In this document: positions 34,280 through 43,602 of the stretch, one piece after another
Numbering within the stretch: position 1 is the stretch's first letter
Layout: every line of letters begins with the position of its first letter
NCBI GenBank assembly: GCA_905234495.1
Contig: CAJOHE010000005.1
Coordinates: 54,455-118,454 of the forward strand
DNA length: 64,000 nucleotides
Direction: 5' to 3'
Source: an uncultured Eubacterium sp.
Lineage (GTDB): Bacteria; Bacillota; Clostridia; Oscillospirales; Acutalibacteraceae
Notes under the pieces: model-generated
What the model was told of the DNA's origin: nothing
What the model saw: only the letters and a program-made list of their open reading frames with translations
Database searches by the model: none
Position numbers and translations under genes: made by a program

Positions 34280-34618
34280 ATGGAAGCAACAGCAAAAGCA
34301 ACGTATGTCCGTATCTCTCCTCGAAAGGTGCAGATTGTTCTTGACCTTATCAGAAATCAGCCCGCCGACAAGGCAATGGCTATTCTTCAGTACACACCCA
34401 AAGCTGCGTGCGAGCCTGTTATGAAGGTTCTCAAGTCAGCAATGGCAAACGCTGAGAACAATTACAATATGGACACTACAAGATTGGTAGTAAGCTACTG
34501 CAACGCAACGGCAGGACCGACTCTCAAGAGAATCCAGCCGAGAGCACAGGGCAGAGCAAACAGAATTAACAAGAGAACATCACACATCACCATTACCTTA
34601 ACGGAAATGGAAGACTAA
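34280..34618 (+). CDS. rplV: Ribosomal protein L22
   Basis: This 112-residue protein lines the peptide tunnel beside L4 and is a known site of macrolide-resistance mutations in other species. RISPRKVQIVLDLIRNQPADKA and the tail RANRINKRTSHITI identify it. I chose the ATG at 34280, which has AAAGGAG about 10 bases before it. Confidence 0.97.
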   Translation: MEATAKATYVRISPRKVQIVLDLIRNQPADKAMAILQYTPKAACEPVMKVLKSAMANAENNYNMDTTRLVVSYCNATAGPTLKRIQPRAQGRANRINKRTSHITITLTEMED

Positions 34619-34636
34619 CAGAGGGAGGAAAAGTTA

Positions 34637-35329
34637 ATGGGACAGAAATGTAATCCAACCGGTTTAAGAATCGGCGTTATCAAAAACTGGGACTCTCGCT
34701 GGTATGCTAAGAAGGGTGACTTCGCAGATACTCTTATCGACGACCACAAGCTTCGTGAGTATCTTATGACATCACTTTACGGCGCAGGTGTTCCGAAAGT
34801 AGAAATTGAGAGAAGCGCCAAGAGAGTAAGAATCAACATCCACTGCGCAAAGCCCGGTATGGTTATCGGTAAGCAGGGTGCTGAAATCGAAAAGCTCAAG
34901 GCAATTTGCGCAAAGAAGCTCGGCAAGGACCCAAGTGAAGTTTTCATCAACATCATCGAAATCAAGCAGCCCGACCTCAATGCGACTCTCGTTGCGCAGA
35001 ACATCGCTCAGCAGCTTGAAAGACGTGTATCTTTCAGAAGAGCGGTTAAGGGCGCTATCAGAAATACCATGAGACTCGGCGCTCGCGGTATCAAGATTAT
35101 GGTTTCAGGCAGAATCGGCGGTGCCGAGATTGCCCGTTCCGAGACATACAAGGAAGGCACAATTCCGCTTCAGACGCTCCGTGCAGACATCGACTACGGC
35201 TTTGCAGAGGCAAAGACAACATACGGCAGAATCGGTGTTAAGACATGGATTTACCAGGGCGAGGTTCTTCACGAGTCAAGGAACAGAAACAGAAACAGAA
35301 GAAATCGTAAGGAAGGGGGAAAAAGATAA
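34637..35329 (+). CDS. rpsC: Ribosomal protein S3
   Basis: This 230-residue protein of the mRNA entry channel has an N-terminal KH domain ([15 protein letters not shown]) and the C-terminal [12 protein letters not shown] segment. It ends in a basic [16 protein letters not shown] tail. Its stop overlaps the rplP start by one base. Confidence 0.98.
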   Translation: MGQKCNPTGLRIGVIKNWDSRWYAKKGDFADTLIDDHKLREYLMTSLYGAGVPKVEIERSAKRVRINIHCAKPGMVIGKQGAEIEKLKAICAKKLGKDPSEVFINIIEIKQPDLNATLVAQNIAQQLERRVSFRRAVKGAIRNTMRLGARGIKIMVSGRIGGAEIARSETYKEGTIPLQTLRADIDYGFAEAKTTYGRIGVKTWIYQGEVLHESRNRNRNRRNRKEGGKR

Positions 35330-35754
35330 TGCTCTTACCTAAGCGTGTTAAGCACAGAAAGCAGCACAGAGGCAGAATGACCGGCGCGGCTTCAAGAGGT
35401 AACAAGGTTACTTACGGCGAGTTCGGTCTGGCAACAACAGAGCCTGCTTGGATTACAGCAGCACAGATTGAGGCTGCCCGTATCGCTATGACAAGATACA
35501 CCAAGCGTGGCGGTAAGGTTTGGATCAAGATTTTCCCTGACAAGCCGATTACAGCAAGACCTGCCGACACCCGTATGGGTAAAGGTAAAGGTAACGTTGA
35601 CTACTGGGTAGCAGTAGTTAAGCCGGGCAAGGTTATGTTTGAGCTCGGCGGTGTAGAAGAGGCAGTTGCCCGTGAGGCATTCCGTCTCGCTGCAAACAAG
35701 CTTCCTGTAAAGTGTAAGTTTGTTAAGAAAGAAGAAGAGGGAGGCGAGCAGTAA
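35329..35754 (+). CDS. rplP: Ribosomal protein L16
   Basis: This 141-residue protein organises the aminoacyl-tRNA site. [16 protein letters not shown] and [17 protein letters not shown] are conserved. Coupled to rpsC and to rpmC by one-base overlaps. Confidence 0.98.
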   Translation: MLLPKRVKHRKQHRGRMTGAASRGNKVTYGEFGLATTEPAWITAAQIEAARIAMTRYTKRGGKVWIKIFPDKPITARPADTRMGKGKGNVDYWVAVVKPGKVMFELGGVEEAVAREAFRLAANKLPVKCKFVKKEEEGGEQ

Positions 35755-35957
35755 TGAAAGCAACAGAAATCAGAGCTCTTTCGGCAGACCAGAGAGCTAA
35801 GAAACTTGCAGAGCTCAAGGAAGAGCTTTTCAACCTTCATTTCCAGCAGGCTATCAATCAGCTCGACAACCCCATGAGAATTAAAGCTGTCAAGAAGGAT
35901 ATCGCTCGCATCAAGACTGTTGAGAGAGAAATCGAACTTGACAAGGCTAATTCTTAA
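35754..35957 (+). CDS. rpmC: Ribosomal protein L29
   Basis: This 67-residue helical protein lies near the tunnel exit beside L23. The family pattern KATEIRALS and LKEELFNLHFQQA, ending RIKTVEREIEL, is clear. It starts within the rplP stop (TAATGA). Confidence 0.97.
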   Translation: MKATEIRALSADQRAKKLAELKEELFNLHFQQAINQLDNPMRIKAVKKDIARIKTVEREIELDKANS

Positions 35958-35975
35958 GTAAGGAGGTAACTGAAT

Positions 35976-36230
35976 ATGGAAAGAAACCTCAGAAAGACTA
36001 AGGTCGGCGTTGTTACAAGCGATAAGATGGATAAGACCGTTGTTGTTACAATCAAGGACAGAGTTCGTCATCCGCTTTACAACAAGATTGTTAACCGTAC
36101 TGTAAAGTACAAGGCACACGACGAGGATAATTCCTGCGGCGTAGGCGACAAGGTTCTCATTATGGAGTGCCGTCCCTACAGCAAGGACAAGAGATTCCGC
36201 GTTGTTGAAATCATCGAAAAGGCTAAATAA
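35976..36230 (+). CDS. rpsQ: Ribosomal protein S17
   Basis: This 84-residue primary 16S rRNA-binding protein contains [20 protein letters not shown] and [13 protein letters not shown]. Normally rplN follows within a few bases; here a 227-base stretch with repeat sequence separates them. Confidence 0.98.
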   Translation: MERNLRKTKVGVVTSDKMDKTVVVTIKDRVRHPLYNKIVNRTVKYKAHDEDNSCGVGDKVLIMECRPYSKDKRFRVVEIIEKAK

Positions 36231-36249
36231 TCGTTGCGATTGTAGGCTT

Positions 36250-36385
36250 TTAGGCGCCTCCCCTTTAAAGGGAGGGACGCTTGCGGTGGAGGGCTTCACC
36301 GCAAGGCGCATATATAATGTATATAATATATGCAATAATTCAGTACTAACGTTGCGGGACGCCGTGGTACGTCGTCCCCTACGAA
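36250..36385 (+). repeat. Interspersed repeat inserted between rpsQ and rplN
   Basis: This noncoding stretch holds a palindrome around CCCTTTAAAGGG (36261-36272), a nine-pair hairpin CTTGCGGTG/CACCGCAAG (36280-36288, 36297-36305), AT-rich TATAAT-like sequence (36309-36330), and a block ending CGTCGTCCCCTACG (near 36370-36383). That last block resembles the units at 48402-48432 and 50122-50152. No reading frame with a ribosome site is evident. It looks like an insertion of the dispersed intergenic repeats common in this group of bacteria, in an operon position that is normally tight. The AT-rich part could supply an internal promoter. Confidence 0.7.
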
Positions 36386-36457
36386 ATTTAGTCATACAGA
36401 AAATAATAACTGCAACTTAGCAAAGTGTTATTTTGCAGTACGAAGGAGGAAATTGCT

Positions 36458-36826
36458 GTGATACAACAGGAAAGCCGTCTTAAGGTAGCAGACAACACCG
36501 GCGCTAAAGAGATTCTTTGCATCAGAGTTCTCGGCGGTTCGGGCAGAAGATATGCAAATATCGGCGACGTAATCGTTGCAACAGTAAAGAAGGCAGCACC
36601 CGGTGGCGTTGTTAAAAAAGGCGAAGTTGTCAAAGCAGTCATCGTTCGTACAACTAAAGGTGTACGTCGTGACGACGGTCAGCACATCAGATTTGATGAG
36701 AATGCAGCCGTAATTATAAGAGAGGATAAAACTCCTCGTGGTACTCGTATTTTTGGACCCGTTGCCCGTGAGCTTCGTGAGAAGGACTATATGAAGATTC
36801 TTTCTCTTGCTCCGGAAGTGCTTTAA
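36458..36826 (+). CDS. rplN: Ribosomal protein L14
   Basis: This 122-residue protein is at the subunit interface. [20 protein letters not shown] and [17 protein letters not shown] are diagnostic. The start is a GTG at 36458, preceded by AAGGAGG, and gives the exact family length; a longer frame upstream to 36425 lacks support. It is the first gene after the repeat insertion. Confidence 0.97.
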   Translation: MIQQESRLKVADNTGAKEILCIRVLGGSGRRYANIGDVIVATVKKAAPGGVVKKGEVVKAVIVRTTKGVRRDDGQHIRFDENAAVIIREDKTPRGTRIFGPVARELREKDYMKILSLAPEVL

Positions 36827-36841
36827 TGGAGGTACAGGACT

Positions 36842-37144
36842 ATGAGTAAAATGTTTGTAAAGACCGGTGATACCGTTCAGGTACTCAGCGGAAAGTCAAA
36901 GGGCGTAAGAGGCGAGGTTCTCGCAGTTAGTCCCAAGGAGAACAAGGTCATCGTCAAGAAGGTAAACGTTGTTACAAAGCACGTTAAGCCTCGTAAGATG
37001 GGCGAGCCCGGCGGACTTATCGACGTAGAGTCGGCTCTCTATGCTTCAAAGGTTCAGTTAGTATGTCCCAAGTGCAACGAGGCAACTCGTGTAGGTCGCA
37101 AGGACGGCAAGCGCGTTTGCAAAAAGTGCGGCGCAGAATTTTAA
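36842..37144 (+). CDS. rplX: Ribosomal protein L24 with C-terminal zinc ribbon
   Basis: This 100-residue assembly-initiator protein has a KOW motif (GDTVQVLSGKSKGVRGEVLAV) and an additional C-terminal four-cysteine ribbon CPKCNEATR...CKKCGAEF, which would bind zinc. Zinc-ribbon L24 forms occur in various Firmicutes. It lies 15 bases after rplN. Confidence 0.97.
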   Translation: MSKMFVKTGDTVQVLSGKSKGVRGEVLAVSPKENKVIVKKVNVVTKHVKPRKMGEPGGLIDVESALYASKVQLVCPKCNEATRVGRKDGKRVCKKCGAEF

Positions 37145-37163
37145 GTAAGGGAGGAACATAACA

Positions 37164-37703
37164 ATGTCAACATTGAAAGAAACGTATAAAAATGATGTTG
37201 CACCTGCATTGATGAAGAAATTCGGATATAAGTCTGTTATGCAAATCCCGAAGCTTGATAAGGTAGTAATCAATGTCGGTTGCGGCGAGGCCCGTGAAAA
37301 CTCAAAGGTTGTTGACGCTATTCTCAAGGACCTTGCAATCATCACAGGTCAGAAGCCAATCGTCTGCCACGCAAAGAAGTCCGTAGCTAACTTCAAACTT
37401 CGTGAAGGTATGCCCGTAGGCGTAAAGGTTACACTTCGCGGCGACAGAATGTATGAATTCCTTGAGAGATTCTTCAATCTCGCACTTCCAAGAGTTCGTG
37501 ACTTCAGAGGCATCAACCCCAACTCATTCGACGGACGCGGCAACTATGCCATGGGCGTTAAGGAGCAGTTGATTTTCCCTGAAATCGAGTACGACAAGAT
37601 TGACGCCGTTCGCGGTATGGACATCATTATGGTAACAACAGCCAATACGGATGAGGAAGCTCGTGAGCTTCTCAGCCTTATGGGCGCACCATTTTCAGAG
37701 TAA
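37164..37703 (+). CDS. rplE: Ribosomal protein L5
   Basis: This 179-residue 5S rRNA-binding protein contains [39 protein letters not shown] and a [16 protein letters not shown] segment, all conserved in the family. Normal spacing to rplX and rpsN. Confidence 0.98.
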   Translation: MSTLKETYKNDVAPALMKKFGYKSVMQIPKLDKVVINVGCGEARENSKVVDAILKDLAIITGQKPIVCHAKKSVANFKLREGMPVGVKVTLRGDRMYEFLERFFNLALPRVRDFRGINPNSFDGRGNYAMGVKEQLIFPEIEYDKIDAVRGMDIIMVTTANTDEEARELLSLMGAPFSE

Positions 37704-37715
37704 GGAGGGATTATC

Positions 37716-37901
37716 GTGGCTAAAACATCTATGAAAGTTAAGGCAGCAAAGCCTGCTAAGTATTCAACAAGACAGTATAACAGATGCAAAATCTGCGGTA
37801 GACCTCACGCTTATCTTCGTAAGTATGGTGTATGCAGAATATGCTTCAGAGAGCTCGCTCACAAGGGCGAAATCCCCGGAGTAAGAAAATCATCTTGGTA
37901 A
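37716..37901 (+). CDS. rpsZ: Ribosomal protein S14, zinc-binding type (S14Z)
   Basis: This 61-residue 30S protein carries the Cys4 zinc site [10 protein letters not shown] and [22 protein letters not shown] of the short, zinc-containing form. The start is GTG or the ATG five codons on; I used GTG at 37716, with GGAGG upstream, which matches the family length of 61. Confidence 0.97.
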   Translation: MAKTSMKVKAAKPAKYSTRQYNRCKICGRPHAYLRKYGVCRICFRELAHKGEIPGVRKSSW

Positions 37902-37938
37902 GAACTGAGAATTGCTAATCTAATAGGAGGAATTATCA

Positions 37939-38337
37939 ATGCATATTACAGATCCAATCGCTGATATGCTTACAAGAATTCGTAATGCAAATTCAGCAAA
38001 GCACGATACAGTAGATATTCCTGCGTCAAACATGAAGAAGGCAATCGCTCAGATTCTTGTTGATGAAGGTTATATCAAAAATTATAAGATTATCGAAGAC
38101 GGCAAGCAGGGCGTTATTCGCGTAACGCTCAAGTATGGCGAGGGCAAAAGCCAGGTTATCACAGGACTTCGCAGAGTATCCAAGCCCGGTCTTCGCATCT
38201 ATTCAAATGTTGAGGATATGCCCAAGGTTATGAAGGGACTCGGTGTTGCAATCGTTTCAACTTCAAAGGGCATTATGACAGACAGAGAAGCTCGCAAGCA
38301 GAACGTTGGCGGCGAGGTTTTAGCATTCATTTGGTAA
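37939..38337 (+). CDS. rpsH: Ribosomal protein S8
   Basis: This 132-residue protein binds central-domain 16S r[21 protein letters not shown] and the C-terminal [26 protein letters not shown] are the family marks. S8 autoregulates the spc operon in E. coli; no matching site was sought here. Confidence 0.98.
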   Translation: MHITDPIADMLTRIRNANSAKHDTVDIPASNMKKAIAQILVDEGYIKNYKIIEDGKQGVIRVTLKYGEGKSQVITGLRRVSKPGLRIYSNVEDMPKVMKGLGVAIVSTSKGIMTDREARKQNVGGEVLAFIW

Positions 38338-38352
38338 GGAGGAACAGTCAGG

Positions 38353-38892
38353 ATGTCAAGAATTGGTTTTAAGCCTATTACAATTCCTGCCGGCGTTGAT
38401 GTTAACATTGACGGAACAGCTGTTACCGTAAAGGGACCCAAGGGTACTCTCTCTATGAATGCTCATCCCAATATGAAAGTCAGCGTTGAAGGCAGCGAAA
38501 TCATCGTTGAAAGACCTAACGATGAAAAGGAAAACAGAAGTCTTCACGGCCTCACCCGTACACTTATTGCCAATATGGTAACAGGCGTAACGGACGGCTT
38601 TAAGAAGAATCTTGAGGTAAACGGTGTAGGTTACAGAGTTCAGCTTCAGGGCAAGCAGCTCGTTATGAACCTCGGTTTCTCACACCAGGTAGTTATGGAA
38701 GCTCCGGAAGGCATCACTATTGAATGTCCGTCTGCAAACGCTATCGTAGTAAGCGGCGCAGACAAGCAGAAGGTTGGTCAGTTCGCAGCTCAGATTCGCG
38801 AGAAGAGACCGCCGGAACCCTATAAGGGCAAGGGCATCAAGTATGCAGAAGAGCACATCCGCCGCAAAGAAGGCAAAGCAGGTAAGAAATAA
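38353..38892 (+). CDS. rplF: Ribosomal protein L6
   Basis: This 179-residue protein has the two duplicated L6 folds. The start MSRIGFKPITIPAGVDV and the C-terminal KRPPEPYKGKGIKYAEEHIRRKEGK (read in two parts) are conserved. It contacts the sarcin-ricin loop region. Confidence 0.98.
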   Translation: MSRIGFKPITIPAGVDVNIDGTAVTVKGPKGTLSMNAHPNMKVSVEGSEIIVERPNDEKENRSLHGLTRTLIANMVTGVTDGFKKNLEVNGVGYRVQLQGKQLVMNLGFSHQVVMEAPEGITIECPSANAIVVSGADKQKVGQFAAQIREKRPPEPYKGKGIKYAEEHIRRKEGKAGKK

Positions 38893-38910
38893 GGGAAGGA
38901 GTGAATACAA

Positions 38911-39270
38911 ATGGTTTCAAGACAGGATGCCAATAAGGCAAGACAGAAGCGCCACACAAGAGTTCGTGGCAGAGTCAGCGGTACTGCTGAATGTCCAAGA
39001 CTTAATGTATATCGCTCTCTCAGCAATATATATGCTCAGCTCATTGACGACGTTGCAGGCGTTACAATCGCTTCGGCTTCGACAACTGAGAAGGACTTCA
39101 AGGAGTACGGCGGAAACGTAGAGGCAGCTAAGGCTGTCGGCAAGACATTAGCGGAAAGAGCTAAGGCAAAGGGCGTTGAAGAATGCGTATTTGACCGAGG
39201 CGGTTACGTATATCACGGACGTGTTGCAGCACTTGCAGACGGTGCCCGTGAAGGCGGACTTAAGTTCTAA
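38911..39270 (+). CDS. rplR: Ribosomal protein L18
   Basis: This 119-residue 5S rRNA-binding protein contains [20 protein letters not shown] sequence, [15 protein letters not shown] and the ending [20 protein letters not shown]. Standard place between rplF and rpsE. Confidence 0.98.
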   Translation: MVSRQDANKARQKRHTRVRGRVSGTAECPRLNVYRSLSNIYAQLIDDVAGVTIASASTTEKDFKEYGGNVEAAKAVGKTLAERAKAKGVEECVFDRGGYVYHGRVAALADGAREGGLKF

Positions 39271-39288
39271 CGAAGGAGGTAATTTTTA

Positions 39289-39789
39289 ATGGCAAAAATT
39301 GATGTATCTTCAATGGAACTTGAAGAAAGAGTAGTAGCGATCAACCGTGTATCAAAGACTGTAAAGGGCGGTAGAATTTTCAAATTCTCGGCTCTCGTGG
39401 TAGTCGGCGACGGTAAAGGTCTCGTAGGCTTCGGTATCGGCAAGTCGGGCGAAGTTCCGGACGCAATCCGCAAGGGTATCGAAGACGCAAAGAAGAACGT
39501 AATCAAGGTTGCTCTCAGAGGAACAACTATTCCTCACGAAATCAAGGGCAAGTACGGCGCAGGAGAAGTTCTCCTTATGCCTGCTCCCAAGGGTACCGGC
39601 GTTATCGCAGGCGGCCCCGTTCGTGCGGTTGTTGAGACAGTGGGTATTCAGGATATCAGAACAAAGGCTATCCGTTCAAACAATCCCTGCAACGTTGTAA
39701 GAGCAACAATCAACGGCTTATCAAAGCTTCGCACAGCCGACGAGGTTGCTGCAATCCGCGGTAAGTCAGCTAAAGAAATCTTAGGTTAA
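39289..39789 (+). CDS. rpsE: Ribosomal protein S5
   Basis: This 166-residue protein affects decoding accuracy and helicase activity at the mRNA entry. [37 protein letters not shown] and [16 protein letters not shown] sequence are diagnostic. Confidence 0.98.
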   Translation: MAKIDVSSMELEERVVAINRVSKTVKGGRIFKFSALVVVGDGKGLVGFGIGKSGEVPDAIRKGIEDAKKNVIKVALRGTTIPHEIKGKYGAGEVLLMPAPKGTGVIAGGPVRAVVETVGIQDIRTKAIRSNNPCNVVRATINGLSKLRTADEVAAIRGKSAKEILG

Positions 39790-39802
39790 GGAGGGCGCTT
39801 CA

Positions 39803-39982
39803 ATGGCAGATATTAAAATCAGGCTCACAAAGAGCTTAATCGGTTGCAAGAAAGACCAGATTGCCACAGCACACTCTCTCGGCCTTCGTAAAATCGGCAA
39901 CGAAACAGTTCAGCCGAACAACCCGCAGACACAGGGTAAGATTAAGAAAATCGTTCACCTTGTAACTGTGACAGAAGAATAA
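39803..39982 (+). CDS. rpmD: Ribosomal protein L30
   Basis: This short gene encodes 59 residues. MADIKIRLTKSLIGCKKDQ and HSLGLRKIGNETVQPN give the family pattern, and AAGGAGGG lies before the ATG. It fills the expected place between rpsE and rplO. Confidence 0.95.
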   Translation: MADIKIRLTKSLIGCKKDQIATAHSLGLRKIGNETVQPNNPQTQGKIKKIVHLVTVTEE

Positions 39983-40000
39983 GGGGAGGTGCAGTAGATT

Positions 40001-40444
40001 ATGAAATTACATGAACTTTCTCCTGCAGCAGGCTCTAAGAAGAGCGTAAAGAGAGTCGGCAGAGGTACGGCTTCAGGACAGGGTAAGACAGCCGGCAAGG
40101 GCCAGAAGGGCGCTAAGTCACGTTCGGGCTACAGCAGACAGGCAGGCTTTGAAGGCGGTCAGATGCCGCTTCAGAGAAGATTACCCAAGAGAGGCTTTAA
40201 CAACATCTTTGCTACTGAGTATGCAATCGTAAATCTTTCTCAGCTTGAAGAGAGATTTGAGAGCGGTGCAACAGTTGACGCACAGGCGCTTATCGACGCA
40301 GGTCTTATCAAGAAGACACTCGACGGCGTTAAGGTTCTCGGCAGAGGCGAACTCACAAAGGCGCTTACCGTTAAGGTAACGGCTGTAAGCGAGTCAGCCA
40401 AGGCTAAGATTGAAGCTGCCGGTGGCAAGGTGGAGGTGCTCTAA
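40001..40444 (+). CDS. rplO: Ribosomal protein L15
   Basis: This 147-residue protein contains [36 protein letters not shown] and [17 protein letters not shown]. The stop codon is directly followed by the secY ATG, which implies coupled translation of ribosome and translocon parts. Confidence 0.98.
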   Translation: MKLHELSPAAGSKKSVKRVGRGTASGQGKTAGKGQKGAKSRSGYSRQAGFEGGQMPLQRRLPKRGFNNIFATEYAIVNLSQLEERFESGATVDAQALIDAGLIKKTLDGVKVLGRGELTKALTVKVTAVSESAKAKIEAAGGKVEVL

Positions 40445-41779
40445 ATGATAAAAACCCTCGTAAATGCCTGGAAAATTGCAGACATTCGTAAGAAGCTTCT
40501 TTTCACGGCGTTTATCATTCTTGTTTTCAGAATCGGTTCAGTCATTCCGGTACCTTTTCTCAACATCACCGATGACATCGTCAGCGGCGATAAGGCAAAT
40601 TCAATATTAACTTATTTGAGCATGATGACAGGTAGTGCATTCAACTACGGAACGGTTTTCGCTATGTCAATCACACCTTACATCAACGCATCAATTATTA
40701 TGCAGCTGCTTGCAGTTGCAATCCCTGCACTTGAGAGAATGCAGAAGGAAGGCGAAGAGGGAAGAAAGAAGATTGCTTCAATCACCCGTTTCGTAACAGT
40801 AGTTCTCGGACTTCTTCAGTCCCTTGCATACTACTTCTATCTTCGTGCAAACAACTACCTTCTCATGGACGCAGACGGCGCTGCCTTCACGGGCTTTGAC
40901 GCTGTATTCCAGGCAGTTGTTATCATCGCAGTTCTCACAGCAGGTACTGCTGTAATTATGTGGCTCGGCGAGCAGATTACCCTCAGCGGTATCGGCAACG
41001 GTATTTCGATTATCCTTTTCGCAGGTATCGTTTCCCGTTTCCCGACCCTCATCAGACAGCTGTTCCAGTACATCAACACAGGACATATGATTTACAAAAT
41101 CCTTGTTCCGGTTGTTATTGTATGCTTCCTTCTTATGATTGCATACATCGTATTTATGGACAATTCCGAGAGAAGACTTCCCATCACATACGCAAAGCGC
41201 GTTGTAGGAAGAAAGCAGATGGGCGGCCAGAACACCCATATGCCTATCAAGGTTAATATGAGCGGCGTTCTTCCCGTAATCTTCGCTTCGTCAATTCTCT
41301 CACTTCCCGGCACGGTTCAGATGTTCATCAAGAACCAGCCCGCAGAGGACACCTTCTGGGGCAAGTTCTTCGACGCGTTCCAGGGAGATTCATGGTGGTA
41401 CGCGGGAATGTACTTCCTTCTTATCATCTTCTTCGCATATTTCTACAGTACTATCCAGTACAACCCGATAGAAATGGCAAACAATCTTCGTAAGAATAAC
41501 GGCGCAATCCCGGGTATCCGTCCCGGCAGACCTACTTCTGATTATATTCTCAAAGTATTGTCAAGACTCACCCTCATCGGTGCTCTGATGCTTTCGGTAA
41601 TCGCATTGTTCCCAATCGTTTACTCGCTTATCTGCAATCAGGCTCTCGAGGATATCGGCGGTATGACAATTTCACTCGGCGGTACGTCGCTCATCATTAT
41701 GTGCGGTGTTGCTCTTGAAACTGTTAAGCAGCTTGAGTCTCAGATGATGATGCGCCATTATAAGGGCTTCCTTGACTAA
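40445..41779 (+). CDS. secY: Preprotein translocase subunit SecY
   Basis: The 444-residue channel protein has about ten membrane helices. Diagnostic segments are SIMMQL-like INASIIMQLL, GIGNGISIILFAGI and the cytoplasmic loop RRLPITYAKRVVGRKQMGGQNTHMPIKVN (read in parts), which contacts SecA and ribosomes. It exports the signal-peptide proteins found elsewhere in the window. Confidence 0.98.
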   Translation: MIKTLVNAWKIADIRKKLLFTAFIILVFRIGSVIPVPFLNITDDIVSGDKANSILTYLSMMTGSAFNYGTVFAMSITPYINASIIMQLLAVAIPALERMQKEGEEGRKKIASITRFVTVVLGLLQSLAYYFYLRANNYLLMDADGAAFTGFDAVFQAVVIIAVLTAGTAVIMWLGEQITLSGIGNGISIILFAGIVSRFPTLIRQLFQYINTGHMIYKILVPVVIVCFLLMIAYIVFMDNSERRLPITYAKRVVGRKQMGGQNTHMPIKVNMSGVLPVIFASSILSLPGTVQMFIKNQPAEDTFWGKFFDAFQGDSWWYAGMYFLLIIFFAYFYSTIQYNPIEMANNLRKNNGAIPGIRPGRPTSDYILKVLSRLTLIGALMLSVIALFPIVYSLICNQALEDIGGMTISLGGTSLIIMCGVALETVKQLESQMMMRHYKGFLD

Positions 41780-41797
41780 TTAATAAGGAGACATATT

Positions 41798-42430
41798 ATG
41801 AACTTGATTCTTTTAGGCGCACCGGGTGCCGGCAAAGGCACTCAGGCGGAAAAGATAGTGGAAAAGTATGGCATCCCCGCAATTTCAACGGGCAACATCA
41901 TCCGCGCCGCTCTAAAGAACGGTACGGAGATGGGACTCAAGGCCAAATCCTATATGGAGGCAGGCCAGCTCGTTCCCGATGAGGTTGTAATCGGAATTAT
42001 TAAGGACAGACTTAAGGAAGACGATTGTAAAAACGGTTTCATTCTCGACGGCTTTCCGAGAACGATTCCTCAGGCTCAGGCTCTTGAGGATATGGGCGTT
42101 CAGATTGATAAGGTAGTCGACATTGAGGTTGCCGACGAGGCAATCACAAGGAGAATGAGCGGTCGCCGCGTATGCTCAAAGTGTGCAAACTCATATCACC
42201 TTGAGTATAAGAAACCGCAGGTTGACGGCATTTGCGATGCCTGCGGCGGCGAATTAGTACAGCGTAAGGACGATGCCCCCGAGACCGTTCAGGCAAGACT
42301 TGCTGAATATCACGAGATGACGGAGCCCCTCAAGGATTTCTACGAGAAGCTCGGCAAGCTCGTAATCGTTCACGGTCAGGAAGAGGTTAAGGACACGACG
42401 GCACTCGTTTTCGCTGCATTGGAGGATTAA
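41798..42430 (+). CDS. adk: Adenylate kinase, zinc-lid form
   Basis: The 210-residue enzyme interconverts ATP, AMP and ADP. The P-loop GAPGAGKGTQ, the AMP-site FILDGFPRT and the lid zinc site CSKCANSYH with CDACGGEL are clear. It lies in its classic place between secY and map, with GGAG before the ATG. Confidence 0.98.
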   Translation: MNLILLGAPGAGKGTQAEKIVEKYGIPAISTGNIIRAALKNGTEMGLKAKSYMEAGQLVPDEVVIGIIKDRLKEDDCKNGFILDGFPRTIPQAQALEDMGVQIDKVVDIEVADEAITRRMSGRRVCSKCANSYHLEYKKPQVDGICDACGGELVQRKDDAPETVQARLAEYHEMTEPLKDFYEKLGKLVIVHGQEEVKDTTALVFAALED

Positions 42431-42431
42431 C

Positions 42432-43181
42432 ATGATAGTGCTTAAAAGCAGCCGTGAGTTAGAGCTTATGAAAGAGGCTTGCCAGATTTCGGCTGAAGCA
42501 TTAATGGTAGCAGGGGAGGCTGTAAAGCCGGGCGTCTCGACAAAGGAAATTGACGAGATTGCCTACAAATTCATCAAAAAGCACGGCGCAACGCCGAACT
42601 TTCTTAACTACGGTGGATTTCCTGCTACTGCATGTATTTCCGTAAATGATGAAGTTATCCACGGCATCCCGAGTCATGACCGTATCATCCGCGAGGGCGA
42701 TATCGTGAGCATTGACTTGGGTGCTGCGAAAAACGGCTATAACGGCGACAATGCTGCAACATTTGCCGCAGGGACTTGCTCTCCCGAGGCAAAGCGGCTG
42801 ATGGATACGACGCGCGAGGCTTTGTATAAAGGCATCGAGCAGGCGGTCCCGGGCAACAGAGTCGGCGATATAGGCTTCGCAGTTCAGAGCTATTGCGAGG
42901 AGCGCGGATACGGTGTAGTGCGTGAATATGTAGGTCACGGCGTAGGCACCAAGCTTCACGAAGAACCAAGCGTACCAAACTTCGGTCACGCAGGTCGCGG
43001 TATCAGACTGTTACCCGGAATGACATTGGCAATTGAACCGATGATAAATCTGGGAACCTACAAGGTTAAGCAACTTTCGGACGGTTGGACGGTGAAGACC
43101 GCGGACGGCAGCCTCTCGGCTCACTTCGAGCATACGGTGGCGATAACGTCAAACGGTCCCGTAATACTGACCAGAGTTTGA
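42432..43181 (+). CDS. map: Methionine aminopeptidase type I
   Basis: The 249-residue metalloprotease removes the N-terminal Met of new proteins. Metal ligands are visible: two Asp in DLGAAKNGYNGDNAATF, His in GHGVGTKLHEEP, Glu in AIEPMIN and Glu in HFEHTVAI. No SecC zinc extension is present. It starts one base after the adk stop. A long repeat-bearing gap follows before infA. Confidence 0.98.
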   Translation: MIVLKSSRELELMKEACQISAEALMVAGEAVKPGVSTKEIDEIAYKFIKKHGATPNFLNYGGFPATACISVNDEVIHGIPSHDRIIREGDIVSIDLGAAKNGYNGDNAATFAAGTCSPEAKRLMDTTREALYKGIEQAVPGNRVGDIGFAVQSYCEERGYGVVREYVGHGVGTKLHEEPSVPNFGHAGRGIRLLPGMTLAIEPMINLGTYKVKQLSDGWTVKTADGSLSAHFEHTVAITSNGPVILTRV

Positions 43182-43199
43182 AATCAATTGCAGGCGACA

Positions 43200-43255
43200 A
43201 AGTGTTGCTGCGGGGCGAAAGCCCTTGGTGTGTAATTGCAGCAGCATGAGCCGTA
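43200..43255 (+). repeat. Stem-loop downstream of map
   Basis: A GGGC-GAAA-GCCC hairpin (near 43214-43224, GNRA-type loop) is nested between TTGCTGC and GCAGCA arms (near 43205-43211 and 43240-43245). There is no T-run, so it is not an obvious terminator. It precedes the larger palindromic element in the same gap. Confidence 0.5.
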
Positions 43256-43272
43256 ATGTGATTTCGGTTAAC

Positions 43273-43550
43273 TAAGCAGAGTAAGACGAATACAAATACG
43301 GTTTAAAATGGCTGATTCGTCTTAGCTTATTGTTAAAATTACTCGGAATACACAAAGTATTCCTGCGCATTTTGCCGCAATCTAAACCGAATCATCTCAT
43401 TTTAAACTGCTTTGCACCTAAAACGCATGGAGTTGAGATGAGATTCGGTATTTGAGATTGCAGCTTTGCTGACGCAAAGCAAGAGCGAAAGTGCCGAATA
43501 TCGCTTAAAAACAGCGTTTTAGGCGAATGGCATTCATCTTGCTCTGCTTA
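43273..43550. repeat. Palindromic element (copy 1) between map and infA
   Basis: A 278-base noncoding stretch is bounded by 19-base inverted ends (43273-43291 and 43532-43550, two mismatches). It contains several further stem-loops: TAAGACGAAT/ATTCGTCTTA, CCGAATC.../...GATTCGG and GCTTTGC/GCAAAGC. It includes a 35-base core (43342-43376) that recurs inverted at 62450-62484 with 33 of 35 matches. It carries no plausible gene. It resembles a miniature inverted-repeat or folded-RNA element. Which of these it is cannot be decided from the window. Confidence 0.72.
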
Positions 43551-43602
43551 AAACATCAAAATATATCACACAAATCGTAATTGACATAAAGCGAGGTATA
43601 AG

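Noticed and set aside
35601..36395. Reading frame of 264 codons on the minus strand across rplP-rpsQ
   Set aside because: It crosses three confident ribosomal genes and the repeat; it has no family match that I recognise and no ribosome site.
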